64,000 bases of DNA. Origin: CBDCTM01 sp965222005 (GTDB lineage Bacteria > Bacteroidota > Bacteroidia > Chitinophagales > Saprospiraceae). Each line of letters starts with the position of its first letter. Positions within the stretch are counted from its first letter, which is position 1. Below the pieces are notes generated by a model, which was given only the letters and a program-made list of their open reading frames with translations, ran no database searches and was not told the DNA's origin. The DNA lies in assembly GCA_965222005.1 (NCBI GenBank), contig OZ244935.1, positions 5,952,001-6,016,000 on the forward strand. Reading direction: 5' to 3'. A program made the position numbers and the translations under genes. Of the stretch, positions 18,250 to 26,620 are shown piece after piece.

Positions 18250-18914
18250 AATCCTGCCTACTTAATTTAACTATCTTTTTGATTTTGCCACTTTTAAGTA
18301 AAGGGCAGGAACCTATCAATTATGGTCTTAGCATTTCTCAAGGAATTGCTTATGCCAAAATTAAAAGTGAAGAACACAGCACTAATACTAATGAGCTTTA
18401 CACTTATCAAATTGGAGGATATCTAAATCGGCGTATTTCAAAGTCAGACAATTTTTGGAAATTGAGTCTACATTATGCTAGAAGGGGCTATAAATTTAGA
18501 ATCCATAATTTTTTAGATGAAGGGAAAATCAAAGCCAGTTTAAAACTCCATTACATGACGGTTTCACCCACTTTTCATTATAGTAGCAAAATTGAAGAGT
18601 CGTTTGGATTTGATAATACTCGCGTTTTTTTCTATGCCGGCCCTTACTTCTCTGTAAAAATAGGACAGCGATGGAAATACAATAAACAAGTGGTTCAACT
18701 AAAAGATGGTCTATTTAATGCAATTGATTGGGGGGTGAATGTTGGCGTTGGATTCTGGTTAAGAAATATCAAGGATCATGAGCTATATGTAAGCATCTAT
18801 AACACAATTGGATTACAAAACATTTTGAAAAGGAATTTTAACTCGTTCCATCAAACTCGCCTTCGCGCGATTGGGATATCTTTTGATATCCCAATCGATA
18901 TAATCACAAAGTAG
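18246..18914 (+). CDS. Outer-membrane beta-barrel protein (array gene G)
   Basis: 222 aa from ATG 18246 (MKSCLLNLTIFLILP), chosen because it overlaps the upstream stop as atga and gives a clean signal peptide; ATG 18237 would add three residues. Strands include INYGLSISQGIAYAKI, WKLSLHYARRGYKF, HYMTVSPTFHYSSK and VFFYAGPYFSVKIG. It ends with LRAIGISFDIPIDIITK. The 3' coding end contains a perfect 13-bp inverted repeat. Last gene of the array. Confidence 0.8.
   Translation: MKSCLLNLTIFLILPLLSKGQEPINYGLSISQGIAYAKIKSEEHSTNTNELYTYQIGGYLNRRISKSDNFWKLSLHYARRGYKFRIHNFLDEGKIKASLKLHYMTVSPTFHYSSKIEESFGFDNTRVFFYAGPYFSVKIGQRWKYNKQVVQLKDGLFNAIDWGVNVGVGFWLRNIKDHELYVSIYNTIGLQNILKRNFNSFHQTRLRAIGISFDIPIDIITK
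18868..18897 (+). other. Perfect 13-bp inverted repeat within the 3' end of gene G
   Basis: cgattgggatatc and its exact complement are separated by tttt and lie within the last ~16 codons of gene G. No T-tract follows, so a classic Rho-independent terminator is not indicated. The RNA hairpin may protect or end the array transcript; function is unknown. Confidence 0.6.
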
Positions 18915-19022
18915 CTTCAGAGATAACTTCTAAGCTCTGATAGAAAAATCTTGATTTGTTGTCTGGTTTTTTTGCAATAAGTGATCATTGGTGCGTGATC
19001 CTGCAATTTTAAATTACTTACT

Positions 19023-19460
19023 ATGATTTCGAAATGGCTCTTTGTTTTAATGTTGTTTAATGGCTTACAGCTATTGCCTGCACAGGAATTGTCCTTATCC
19101 ATTCCAGTCTCTGAGAAACGCGCAGATGCAGGCATACAAATGATCGAGCTGGACGATGGTTATTTAATACTGAGTATTAGTCTTTGTGACGAGAATGCAC
19201 CCTTTGCCAGATGCCTGGATCTGGTTCGACTCAATCGGGATGGCAAAGTAGTGTGGAAACGGATATACAACGGCTGGCCGGATAGCAACCTCAATACAAG
19301 TGGCCGAACACTAGCTGTGTATCAAAATACCATTTACCTGGCTACTGAAATATGGAAAACCGACCACAATGAATTGCGGATGATGGCCTTCGACATGGAA
19401 GGCCATCTCTTATACGAAAAGGTATCTATTTTTGCAAAATTCACTTGGATGATCAGCTAA
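19023..19460 (+). pseudogene. Secreted beta-propeller-like protein, 3'-truncated next to IS5
   Basis: 145 codons with signal peptide LFVLMLFNGLQLLPAQ, then repeats of the kind seen in T9SS-exported delta-60/PQQ-like propellers (GIQMIELDDGYLILSIS, LVRLNRDGKVVWKRIY, MMAFDMEGHLLYEK). Such proteins normally run to 400 aa or more. The last dozen residues (VSIFAKFTWMIS) do not fit the repeat, and the stop lies ~27 bp before the IS5 end. No continuation is found on the other side of the IS. Probably the remains of a longer gene; a short genuine protein cannot be excluded. Confidence 0.6.
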
Positions 19461-19486
19461 TAATAAAAAAGTTTGTTCTACAATAG

Positions 19487-20536
19487 TGATGTTCATAAAT
19501 AAAAAATAATAAATCAATCTGGGTTGAGCTTGATATACAAGTTATGCAAGCCAGCACAGATTTCTATTGATAAATCATCAAAACCGCAACGGCGGTTTCG
19601 ATAATCCTCTTTGAGGATTTTAAAGAATTTCATGGAGCCAATTGCATGCTCCACCAAAATTCTGGTTTGACCTACTGTTTTATTGTGTTGCTTTTGTTCC
19701 TCTGTCAATTGCGGATCAGGATTTTTAGCTGTTTTTCGTGGTTTACGAAAAGGCATATTGAGTTTTTCAATCAGAAATTCTTTGTCAATACCTTTATAGC
19801 CAAGGTCAACAAAGATTTCCAGTAACTCAAACCAATCACGCTGGCCTTCATACCAATGGAGTTCTTGTTTGAGCAATTCGTAATCATGCATGGAACCCTG
19901 TGTGGTTAAGCCCAGGAAAACAATCCACCGTTTGAGGGTAGTTATTACGGTGTTTTTTACCGTAAATCGCTTTTTTTTCCGCTATACAAGGCATCCCTCT
20001 TCTCCCGATCTCGCAATCGGCGATGAGGACGTTCCGTAACATCGATAAGCAGTTGGTTGATATCGCCAAGTTCTTTGAGATAACTTAAAAGTTCTTCGGG
20101 GCCGGCCAGTTTCCGTTTGGGTAAAACCTCTAATTTTTCCAAGCTCTGCTTGAGCAATCTGGAATAAAGGTGTACCAATCCGCAAGCACTTCCACGAGAC
20201 ATATCGAAGGTGCTTCCGATATTATCCATCGTTGGATAGGCCTTGTGGTAATGCAAGACAAAGGCCAGTTTGTCATCTATGCTTGGAAGCTTACTTTTCC
20301 TGCCACCTCCTGATTTACGCTTGCGCTTCTCAGGTGGTTTGCGCTGACTTTCATGGTATTCATTTACCACTTTTTCGAATACCTCACGTAGGAATAAGTA
20401 ACGATTCCAATCCACTCCCGTAAAGCTTTTCAAAAATCTCTCATCTTTGATATCAACCGTTTTGAGTGATAACAACATGAGCTTCTCTTTTGAAGCTCTA
20501 AGCTACAATATTATTAAAAATTATTTTTGAACATCA
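19487..20536 (-). mobile_element. IS5-family insertion sequence
   Basis: About 1050 bp. Imperfect inverted repeats near both ends: tgatgttcataaataa at 19487 and, as complement of the right end, tgatgttcaaaaataa ending at 20536. The exact ends may be a few bases further out. One transposase is encoded in two overlapping frames. I could not find a flanking direct repeat, unlike the other insertions here. The element lies at the change from AT-rich island to higher-GC chromosome. Confidence 0.75.
19514..20478 (-). CDS. IS5-family transposase made by -1 frameshift (two overlapping frames)
   Basis: The first frame (20478-19957) encodes an N-terminal helical domain and the first catalytic Asp in LLIDVTERPHRR. 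It reaches eight adenines on the minus strand (19971-19978, reading gga aaa aaa agc) and stops soon after. The second frame continues as KKKRFTVKNTVITTLKRW and carries the second Asp in IFVDLGYKG and the Glu in ILVEHAIGSMKFFKIL, ending at 19514. One -1 slip on the A-tract gives a 321-aa DDE transposase of the HARBI1/IS5 (IS427-like) type. Programmed slippage is known for this group; a simple mutation would look the same. Confidence 0.83.
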
Positions 20537-20571
20537 TTTATAACTAACCATAATAATAATGCAATTCAATT

Positions 20572-21246
20572 ATGAAAAACATGCCATTCTGCAAATGCTA
20601 TGTATTCACCATACTTTTGGTAACAGCCACAGTAGTTGGGGGTTACTCACAGTGGATAGACTCTCTTAAAGTGTTCCCGGCCGAGCCTACTATAGTTGAC
20701 CACATTGAAGTAAGAGCGTACGTTACCTATCCTGAAACAACTTGCGAGTTAGTTACTCAGGATATTATCTTTGATAATTTTAGCATTTGTGGAAAAGCTA
20801 TCCACTGCCAGCAGCTCAGCCCAGCGCTATGTGAAGTAGTTGACACATTTAAACTTGGCTTACTCAAGAAAGGTATCTATACTTTTCATTTTTGGCCAGG
20901 ATTTGATTCCTTATGCAATAGCCCACAGTTGCCCTTTCCCTTTGTTATGGATTCTATAGTTTTCGAAGTGCATATGCCAGTAGGAATAAATGATCCGTCC
21001 AAGGAGCTAAGTGCAGTACAAGTCTTCCCCAACCCTGCCCGCCACCGGCTGCACCTTTCATCCAGGGGTTTGAAATTACCTGCTGATTTCCAACTCTTCG
21101 ATGTGACGGGACGGCAGGTATGGCAAGATCAGATACAGGAAGCGGAGCAAGATATCAATATAGCCCATCTCCCGCCGGGCTCCTATTGGTATCGGGTAAT
21201 GCAAAACGATGAAGTGCTGAAAACGGGAAAAATAGTGGTTCATTAA
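20572..21246 (+). CDS. Small T9SS type A cargo protein
   Basis: 224 aa. Signal peptide (VFTILLVTATVVGGYSQ), a Cys-containing beta-rich domain of unknown function (residues ~27-135, with ICGKAIHCQQ and ALCEVVDTFK), and a complete type A sorting domain: VFPNPARHRLHL, FQLFDVTGRQVW, INIAHLPPGSYWYRV and a terminal KTGKIVVH. It is therefore expected to be exported through the outer membrane and either anchored or released. It converges on the DprE1-like gene, 30 bp away. Confidence 0.82.
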   Translation: MKNMPFCKCYVFTILLVTATVVGGYSQWIDSLKVFPAEPTIVDHIEVRAYVTYPETTCELVTQDIIFDNFSICGKAIHCQQLSPALCEVVDTFKLGLLKKGIYTFHFWPGFDSLCNSPQLPFPFVMDSIVFEVHMPVGINDPSKELSAVQVFPNPARHRLHLSSRGLKLPADFQLFDVTGRQVWQDQIQEAEQDINIAHLPPGSYWYRVMQNDEVLKTGKIVVH

Positions 21247-21276
21247 TACAGGCAGACAGTATCAAAGTCTGAAATC

Positions 21277-22581
21277 TCAATGTCTCCCCCGCTTCTCCTG
21301 AAGCGACTGAAATCTGGCATCCCGCTCTTCGAATTGCAGTCTGCTCAGGCGGCGATCGGAAAAAGCATCTTTAGCCAAATATACCCTGCCACTATATCGG
21401 AGTACGATTTCATCCAGCTTGGAGATAAATTCCTGGATGGTAGAGTCAATCTTGAAGTCCATCGCCAGGGTGTAGCCTTCCATCGGAAAGGAGTTGATGG
21501 CTTGCGAATGAGCCGGGCCAAACAGCTTAAGCACCGTGAGAAAAGGATAGCGCCGCTCTCGTTGGATCAGGCTCAACACCTCCTCCAGTCCCTTCCGGCT
21601 ACTCGCCAGGGGCAGTACCAACTGGTATTGTGTAAAGCCCCGCTTACCGTATATTCGGTTCCAGTGACGGATGCTATCGAGCGGATAAAAAAAGCGATCA
21701 TAATCGATCAGGCCTTCCTTTTTTTCAGCCCTTTGGCTGTGGCAATACAAAAAATTGAAACTACGAATCGTCCACTTGTTGAGCAGCCATCCGGGCATAT
21801 TGAAAGGTACATCAAGGCGTAAACGCGGCCTGATATGTAGGGGCTTTTCCAACTGTCGGGCGGGAAGTTCTGCCAGTGCTGCATGCCGGGCCCGCATCAA
21901 TATCGAGCGGCCAAAAGCGCTGCCACTGGCCAGGCAATTGATCCAGGCAACCGAATAAGGCCAGCTTTGTGATTGGTCAAAGAGATCCATCACTGCGGTA
22001 AGATTGGGTACTTTGATTCGCTCCTGCCAAAGGTAGGCTGTAGCAATTTTTTTGAGCCGAAAGCGCGCACTGATAATGATACCGGTAAGCCCCATTCCGC
22101 CAATTGTCTCCCAGAATAGGCGAGCATTTTCGGAGGGCGAGCAGCGCAGCATCCGTCCGTCGCCGCACATTAAATCAAAGTATAGCAGATGTTGGGAAAA
22201 ACAGCCTTCCTGGTGGTGGTTTTTGCCATGCACATCGGCCGCAATCGCTCCTCCAAGCGTAATGAATTGGGTGCCTGGCGTCACCGGCAGAAAAAACCCT
22301 TTTGGCACAATGAGCTGTAAAATATCCACCAGCAGTACGCCTGCCTGGCATTCCAGCTCTCCTTTCCCCTTATCGAAATCGAGCATTTTATCCAGCTTCA
22401 AAGTAGAAAACAGCTGGTAATGTAGCGCCGCATCACCATAGCAGCGCCCATTGCCACGTGCCAGCAGACTATCTTCTGCCTTGACGAAGCGGCTAATATC
22501 ATCGACAAATTCCAGCTCGGTCAGGCTTGCCTCAACAGAAGGGTGATTGCCCCAATTCGCTATTTTCTTTTTCTTTTTCAT
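21277..22581 (-). CDS. dprE1: DprE1-like FAD-dependent decaprenylphosphoryl-ribose oxidase
   Basis: About 434 aa; the start ATG 22581 (MKKKKKIANWGN) overlaps the stop of the UbiA gene, so it is preferred over an upstream in-frame ATG. DprE1 oxidises the 2'-OH of polyprenyl-phosphoryl-ribose as the first half of its epimerisation to the arabinose form. FAD-binding motifs: ARGNGRCYGDA (~41-51), PGTQFITLGGAIAADVHGKN (~102-121) and IGGMGLTGII. The substrate domain has FFYPLD, GFTQYQLVLP and TVLKLFGPA, where the Lys matches the essential DprE1 lysine, and GRVYLAKDA near the end. The usual final SDxxRRL tail seems to be missing. The partner reductase DprE2 is not in the window. Confidence 0.85.
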   Translation of the reverse strand: MKKKKKIANWGNHPSVEASLTELEFVDDISRFVKAEDSLLARGNGRCYGDAALHYQLFSTLKLDKMLDFDKGKGELECQAGVLLVDILQLIVPKGFFLPVTPGTQFITLGGAIAADVHGKNHHQEGCFSQHLLYFDLMCGDGRMLRCSPSENARLFWETIGGMGLTGIIISARFRLKKIATAYLWQERIKVPNLTAVMDLFDQSQSWPYSVAWINCLASGSAFGRSILMRARHAALAELPARQLEKPLHIRPRLRLDVPFNMPGWLLNKWTIRSFNFLYCHSQRAEKKEGLIDYDRFFYPLDSIRHWNRIYGKRGFTQYQLVLPLASSRKGLEEVLSLIQRERRYPFLTVLKLFGPAHSQAINSFPMEGYTLAMDFKIDSTIQEFISKLDEIVLRYSGRVYLAKDAFSDRRLSRLQFEERDARFQSLQEKRGRH

Positions 22582-23456
22582 CCATTTCCCAGATAAAGCA
22601 AATAGCCAAAAGCAGCCATCCAACACAACAATACCAGTTGGATAAAATTGTCGGTCAGCAATACCCGCGAGGGAGATTCTGTGCGATTATACACTTGCGC
22701 AAGTTGCAAGTAACGGAGTATGCCCAATACAACAAAAAAGGTGGTAAAATAGATGGATGCACTTCCGATGCGATTGATGACTTCATCGGATATGGTGTAC
22801 ATCAAATACGCCACTACTGTAACTGCTGACAGCACCATCATCGCAGTGTCAATAAAAGACAAATTGTAGCCAGCCAGAGCGGGGCGGCTGTGTTGCCCCG
22901 ATGCCTGTAGTACAAACTCGCTGCGCCTTTTACCCAGGGCCAACAGCATGGCCAGCAAAAAGGTGAGCACAATCAGCCAGTTGGATATCGGCACATCGGC
23001 AGCCTCGCCGCCGGCAAATATGCGCAACAAAAAACCCGTTGCCAGCAGGCTGATGTCAAGGATGGCGATGTGTTTTAGCCAAAGGGAATACAGCACATTG
23101 ACCAGCAAATACAACAGCAATAGCTTCCACAATATTCCGCCCAGCCATCCCGCCAAGGCCAGCGCTATGAAAAGACACAGCAGCCCAAGCAGCCCCGCCT
23201 GCCGAACGTTTATCGCGCCGCTAGCCAACGGGCGCAGCCGCTTTTGAGGATGCGCCCGATCGTGCTCCCGATCCATATAGTCATTGAAAATGTACACGCA
23301 GCTCGACATCAGGCAGAAGGCCAGAAAGGTCAACAACAACTTTCCCCAAAGGGCACTATCAGCCAGTCGGCCGGCAAAGAAAGCCGGGATCAGCACAAAC
23401 AGGTTTTTGACCCATTGTTCAATTCGCAAACTGGCCGTAATTGACTGTAATTGCAT
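22578..23456 (-). CDS. UbiA-family polyprenyl-phosphate phosphoribosyltransferase
   Basis: 292 aa, about nine membrane segments. The first Asp-rich motif NDYMDREHDRAHPQKR with RPLASG (~57-80) is the form typical of decaprenyl-phosphate 5-phosphoribosyltransferases (Rv3806c type). The second region LDISLLATGFLLRIFAGG and KRRSE also fit. It would join phosphoribose from PRPP to a polyprenyl phosphate, the substrate that the DprE1-like protein acts on after dephosphorylation. It overlaps that gene by 4 bp (atga), so they are translationally coupled. A quinone-biosynthesis UbiA is much less likely given the motif and neighbour. Confidence 0.85.
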   Translation of the reverse strand: MQLQSITASLRIEQWVKNLFVLIPAFFAGRLADSALWGKLLLTFLAFCLMSSCVYIFNDYMDREHDRAHPQKRLRPLASGAINVRQAGLLGLLCLFIALALAGWLGGILWKLLLLYLLVNVLYSLWLKHIAILDISLLATGFLLRIFAGGEAADVPISNWLIVLTFLLAMLLALGKRRSEFVLQASGQHSRPALAGYNLSFIDTAMMVLSAVTVVAYLMYTISDEVINRIGSASIYFTTFFVVLGILRYLQLAQVYNRTESPSRVLLTDNFIQLVLLCWMAAFGYLLYLGNG

Positions 23457-23540
23457 AATTTTAGTGCTTCCACAAAGCTCGCCAAACGGTGGGGTGCATA
23501 CGACAGGCCATTCCCCGTGATCACAAAAACTGTAAACTAT

Positions 23541-25883
23541 TCACCTTCCCTGCTTCTCTCCTGATTCATACCCAAACCACCGATTGTTCCTGGCAAATTC
23601 AGTAGCCGTTTTTTTAAATACTCGCGCTTTTTGGGGGCGGATCTGCAACTCGTCCACCCAAAAAGGTTGACCGCGCAGGTCTTCGTTTTCCAGTACAATC
23701 TGAATCCGGCTGCGGGCGCTTTGCAAATGTACAGGAATATCCGTCAGTGCCCAATCCCCGTCAATGGAGCGGATATACTCACGCAAGCGATAGGTTTTTT
23801 CCACTATGATCGACCCGCTGGCGGTATCGATTTCCCTAAATTGTATCTGTGCCTTGGGGTGCCTATCCTGATTGACAAAATACCAGAGGGAGAACACATA
23901 TCTGTAATCCTCCCGCTGTGCGGGAATGTGCCCTTCAAACAACACATTCTGCTGCCGGCCAATACCGGTAAAGGCGCCTCCGCCCCGATACGCAGGCTCC
24001 ACTGCCTGCTCATCAAAGCTCTGGTACACATAATCAGGCAGGCTATCGGCTGATAAAAGTGCTGTGTGTTCAAACAAATTTAGCGAATCCAGCTCAGCCC
24101 TGAGCTCTGCTCGTCGTCTTCCAACCCGCTCTGTGATCTCTTTTATCGATAAAGTATAAAGTTTCAAATGGGCATCTTCATATATCGACTTGATGTAATA
24201 CATCAAGTGGTCAAAGCGGTACCAAACAGGCTCATAATCGCCCTTCACTACAAAGAGCAGCAGTGGTTTTCCGTTGGGCAAATCGTCCAGCACAGCCGGG
24301 ATGCGATAGGGCTCGCCAATCAATTCGCGCAGCCGGATCGTTTGTGAAAGGGATGTTCGGCCCATATAACTGGCCATCGCCGGAAGGCCGGTTTGTGTAG
24401 CTGCCCACAGGCTACGGTGCATCGTTTTGCCTTCTTTTGACAACCAAAAATTCTCCGAACCGACATGGTAAAAGGGTACCGGCAGTATAGCTTGATATTT
24501 GCTCAAATCCAATGAATCGAGCCAGGGGTTATCCGCTGCCCGATATTCGATGCGCTGCTCGGGGCGCGGCATCAGTTTTGCATCCTTTTTAATATTGAAG
24601 GTAATCGCTTCAAAATACAGAATGCCCAATGCCAGCAGTAACAAGGCCATCCGCCATCGTTTGCTGGCAATCCGTTGGCTTTGTTGGTAGATCAAAAAGA
24701 AAACAGCCACATTGGCCACGTAGTAGAAGGCCCAGGCAAAACGCCCCAAACTTCTGAATTGCCGCAGCGGACCAATATGATCGCCCAGCCATTCGAAGGC
24801 AGGAAGTTTGAAGGGTAGCCCAAATGAAAAGAGGAGCAATACTGTGGCAGCAATCAATAGGGTCCTAAGGTATTTTCGCGTCCTATCCTGGCAAAAGTTA
24901 TAGGCTCTTCGCCAATTTCTCAGTCGCAACAGGCGAATCAGCTCCCAAAATAAAAACAGACTGACCGCCATCCCTACGTAGGCATGGCTCTCATAACTCA
25001 GCTGCTCGCTGGTAAATGGCAGCCACCGGCGCAACACCCGCCCCGACTGAAATTCGGGCGACAGGAAAACCGTATCCCAATGCGCTTCATACATAAGGAA
25101 ACCATACGGAAATTGACTACGATCGACAACTGGATCAAAACTATTGGCTATCAGCAAAGCGATTAGAGGCAGTAGCAATTGCAACGTCAGCTGCGGCACC
25201 TGCTGCCAAAGCTTTGGCAGGCTAAAGCCGCTCAATAGACGCACTACTGAATAAAGTCCGACCAAGAAAAAAGAAATGGCAAAAAGGTAGGCATGCAGGT
25301 GGTAGAGTACCCATACACTCAATCCAATTGCCAAGCTCCAGCGCCAGTGCCTGCCTTGTTCAAACCGAAGCAGCAGGTACATAATCAGCGGCAAAGCAAA
25401 GGCATGTGCCAGGCCATAGTGCGCCCAAAAGCGCTCTACTTGTGGCGACAACAGGGCTATACCAGCAGCAGCCAACAGGCTAAACCAATCTGCTGTGCCC
25501 AAGCGACGCAGCAATAGGAATAACAATATGCCGCTGAGCCAAAGTGAAAACAGCAGCCCCACATTCATGATCGCTGGCGTGTACGGGCTAATATCGGCCA
25601 CATGCCGGTCGATGAACTTGATGGTATTGACAATGAGCGGTTGAATATCAACAAAGCCTACTCCGTCGCCATAGGGATAATGCATGCCTCCATAGTGGCT
25701 GTAGGAACTGTCGTGCTCCACATGATACATGGCTGCCACCATCGTTCGGAAGCCATCATACGAATCGCCAATAAACAGTTGGTTGGGCGCTCTAAGCAGT
25801 TCCGCATGGCGGATACCGATGAGGAGCGCCATCAGAAGCATCATCCCTATTAATGAGCTGCGTTGGGAGGTGTGTAGTTTCAA
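23541..25883 (-). CDS. GT-C-like polytopic membrane glycosyltransferase candidate
   Basis: 780 aa. The N-terminal ~440 residues hold about 11-13 membrane helices. The first periplasmic loop carries FIGDSYDGF (~37-45), an acidic motif placed like the catalytic Asp of GT-C enzymes, and MHYPYGDGVGF. The C-terminal ~330 residues are soluble: a region with a KGDYEPVWYRF segment, then a jelly-roll-like domain (FEGHIPAQ, IQIVLENEDLRGQPFWVDEL). First gene of an operon with the UbiA- and DprE1-like genes (gap 84 bp). The context suggests use of a lipid-linked pentofuranose donor. Enzyme activity is inferred; no close family was recognised. Confidence 0.65.
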   Translation of the reverse strand: MKLHTSQRSSLIGMMLLMALLIGIRHAELLRAPNQLFIGDSYDGFRTMVAAMYHVEHDSSYSHYGGMHYPYGDGVGFVDIQPLIVNTIKFIDRHVADISPYTPAIMNVGLLFSLWLSGILLFLLLRRLGTADWFSLLAAAGIALLSPQVERFWAHYGLAHAFALPLIMYLLLRFEQGRHWRWSLAIGLSVWVLYHLHAYLFAISFFLVGLYSVVRLLSGFSLPKLWQQVPQLTLQLLLPLIALLIANSFDPVVDRSQFPYGFLMYEAHWDTVFLSPEFQSGRVLRRWLPFTSEQLSYESHAYVGMAVSLFLFWELIRLLRLRNWRRAYNFCQDRTRKYLRTLLIAATVLLLFSFGLPFKLPAFEWLGDHIGPLRQFRSLGRFAWAFYYVANVAVFFLIYQQSQRIASKRWRMALLLLALGILYFEAITFNIKKDAKLMPRPEQRIEYRAADNPWLDSLDLSKYQAILPVPFYHVGSENFWLSKEGKTMHRSLWAATQTGLPAMASYMGRTSLSQTIRLRELIGEPYRIPAVLDDLPNGKPLLLFVVKGDYEPVWYRFDHLMYYIKSIYEDAHLKLYTLSIKEITERVGRRRAELRAELDSLNLFEHTALLSADSLPDYVYQSFDEQAVEPAYRGGGAFTGIGRQQNVLFEGHIPAQREDYRYVFSLWYFVNQDRHPKAQIQFREIDTASGSIIVEKTYRLREYIRSIDGDWALTDIPVHLQSARSRIQIVLENEDLRGQPFWVDELQIRPQKARVFKKTATEFARNNRWFGYESGEKQGR

Positions 25884-26159
25884 TTTATTCCAATTCTGGA
25901 AGTTTCAAAGATAATCGTTGGGAAGGAGAATTACAGATTTTTTGGAGGGGGAGATGCGAGACCTCTGTAAGCCTGAAAACCCGAAATCTGAAAATCCGCC
26001 CTGCTGCCCACAAGTGACTTTATGGTATTAGGACGTCAAAAGAGCACATTTATGCATTTTAAAGTGTATATTTGCGTTGATTTAATTAAGCGTTAGGCTA
26101 ATTCCTACCTTTTTTCAGGTTTTTTTTATCCTTTTCTTAATTTTTTCATTTGTATTTTT
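25884..26159. other. Divergent intergenic region upstream of the RRM gene
   Basis: This is the first part of a ~340-bp non-coding space between the GT-C-like gene (minus) and the RRM gene (plus). It must hold promoters for both. One candidate -7 element for the RRM gene is listed separately. The rest is low-GC with T-rich runs nearer the RRM gene. No RNA gene or ORF seen. Confidence 0.5.
26067..26074 (+). promoter_or_regulatory. Candidate Bacteroidota -7 promoter element (tatatttg)
   Basis: tatatttg fits the Bacteroidota -7 consensus TAnnTTTG and is oriented toward the RRM gene. A convincing -33 element (TTTG/TTG) is not visible at the expected distance. It implies a 5' leader of about 145 nt. 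Confidence 0.4.
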
Positions 26160-26205
26160 CCGTCCTGGACGGATCATTTTTTTACTTTTCCTGCATTTTT
26201 GCAGG
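26160..26205 (+). promoter_or_regulatory. Two short hairpins in the leader of the RRM gene
   Basis: ccgtcctggacgg (26160-26172) and cctgcatttttgcagg (26190-26205) are perfect inverted repeats with short loops, set in U-rich sequence and ending 18 bp before the ATG at 26224. Small structured U-rich leaders are plausible sites for autoregulation by the RRM protein or for temperature control; this is inference. Confidence 0.55.
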
Positions 26206-26223
26206 GTTTTAATTTTTTTATTT

Positions 26224-26514
26224 ATGAATATTTTTGTTGCAAAATTGAATTTCGACACCAGAGAGTCGGAATTGAAGCAGGCTTTTGAAGATTTCGGAGC
26301 CGTTGATTCTGTAAAGATCATTATGGACAAATTCACCGGAAGATCAAAAGGATTCGGCTTTGTAGAAATGCCCAATGATGACGAAGCGCAAGCTGCCATC
26401 AATGGTTTGAATGACCAGGAATTTGATGGTCGTACAATTGTTGTTAAAAAAGCAGAGCCTCGCGAAAACCGGAACAACAACCGCGGCGGTGGCGGCGGAT
26501 ACAACCGGTATTAA
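26224..26514 (+). CDS. RRM-type RNA-binding protein with glycine-rich tail
   Basis: 96 aa. A single RNA recognition motif fills residues 1-78: RNP2 is IFVAKL (3-8) and RNP1 is SKGFGFVEM (~41-49), with the aromatic residues for RNA stacking present (F4, F45, F47). A short basic, glycine-rich tail (RNNNRGGGGGYNRY) follows. This is the layout of bacterial cold-inducible and cyanobacterial Rbp proteins, common in Bacteroidota. A cytoplasmic RNA chaperone or post-transcriptional regulator role is likely. Monocistronic, with its own leader and terminator. Confidence 0.93.
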   Translation: MNIFVAKLNFDTRESELKQAFEDFGAVDSVKIIMDKFTGRSKGFGFVEMPNDDEAQAAINGLNDQEFDGRTIVVKKAEPRENRNNNRGGGGGYNRY

Positions 26515-26575
26515 TAATGACTTTACTGAATGAGGCATTGTAAAATGCCCCGTTCGTTATGGCATAATACAGAAA

Positions 26576-26602
26576 AGCTCCGAGCGATCGGGGCTTTTTT
26601 TT
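26576..26602 (+). terminator. Rho-independent terminator after the RRM gene
   Basis: The stem agctccg / cggggct (one G-T pair) with loop agcgat is followed by eight T. A weaker hairpin (ggcattgtaaaatgcc) lies just upstream. It also sits just beyond the 3' end of the convergent BatA-like gene. Confidence 0.85.
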
Positions 26603-26620
26603 ATGGCATATCTTCTATTG

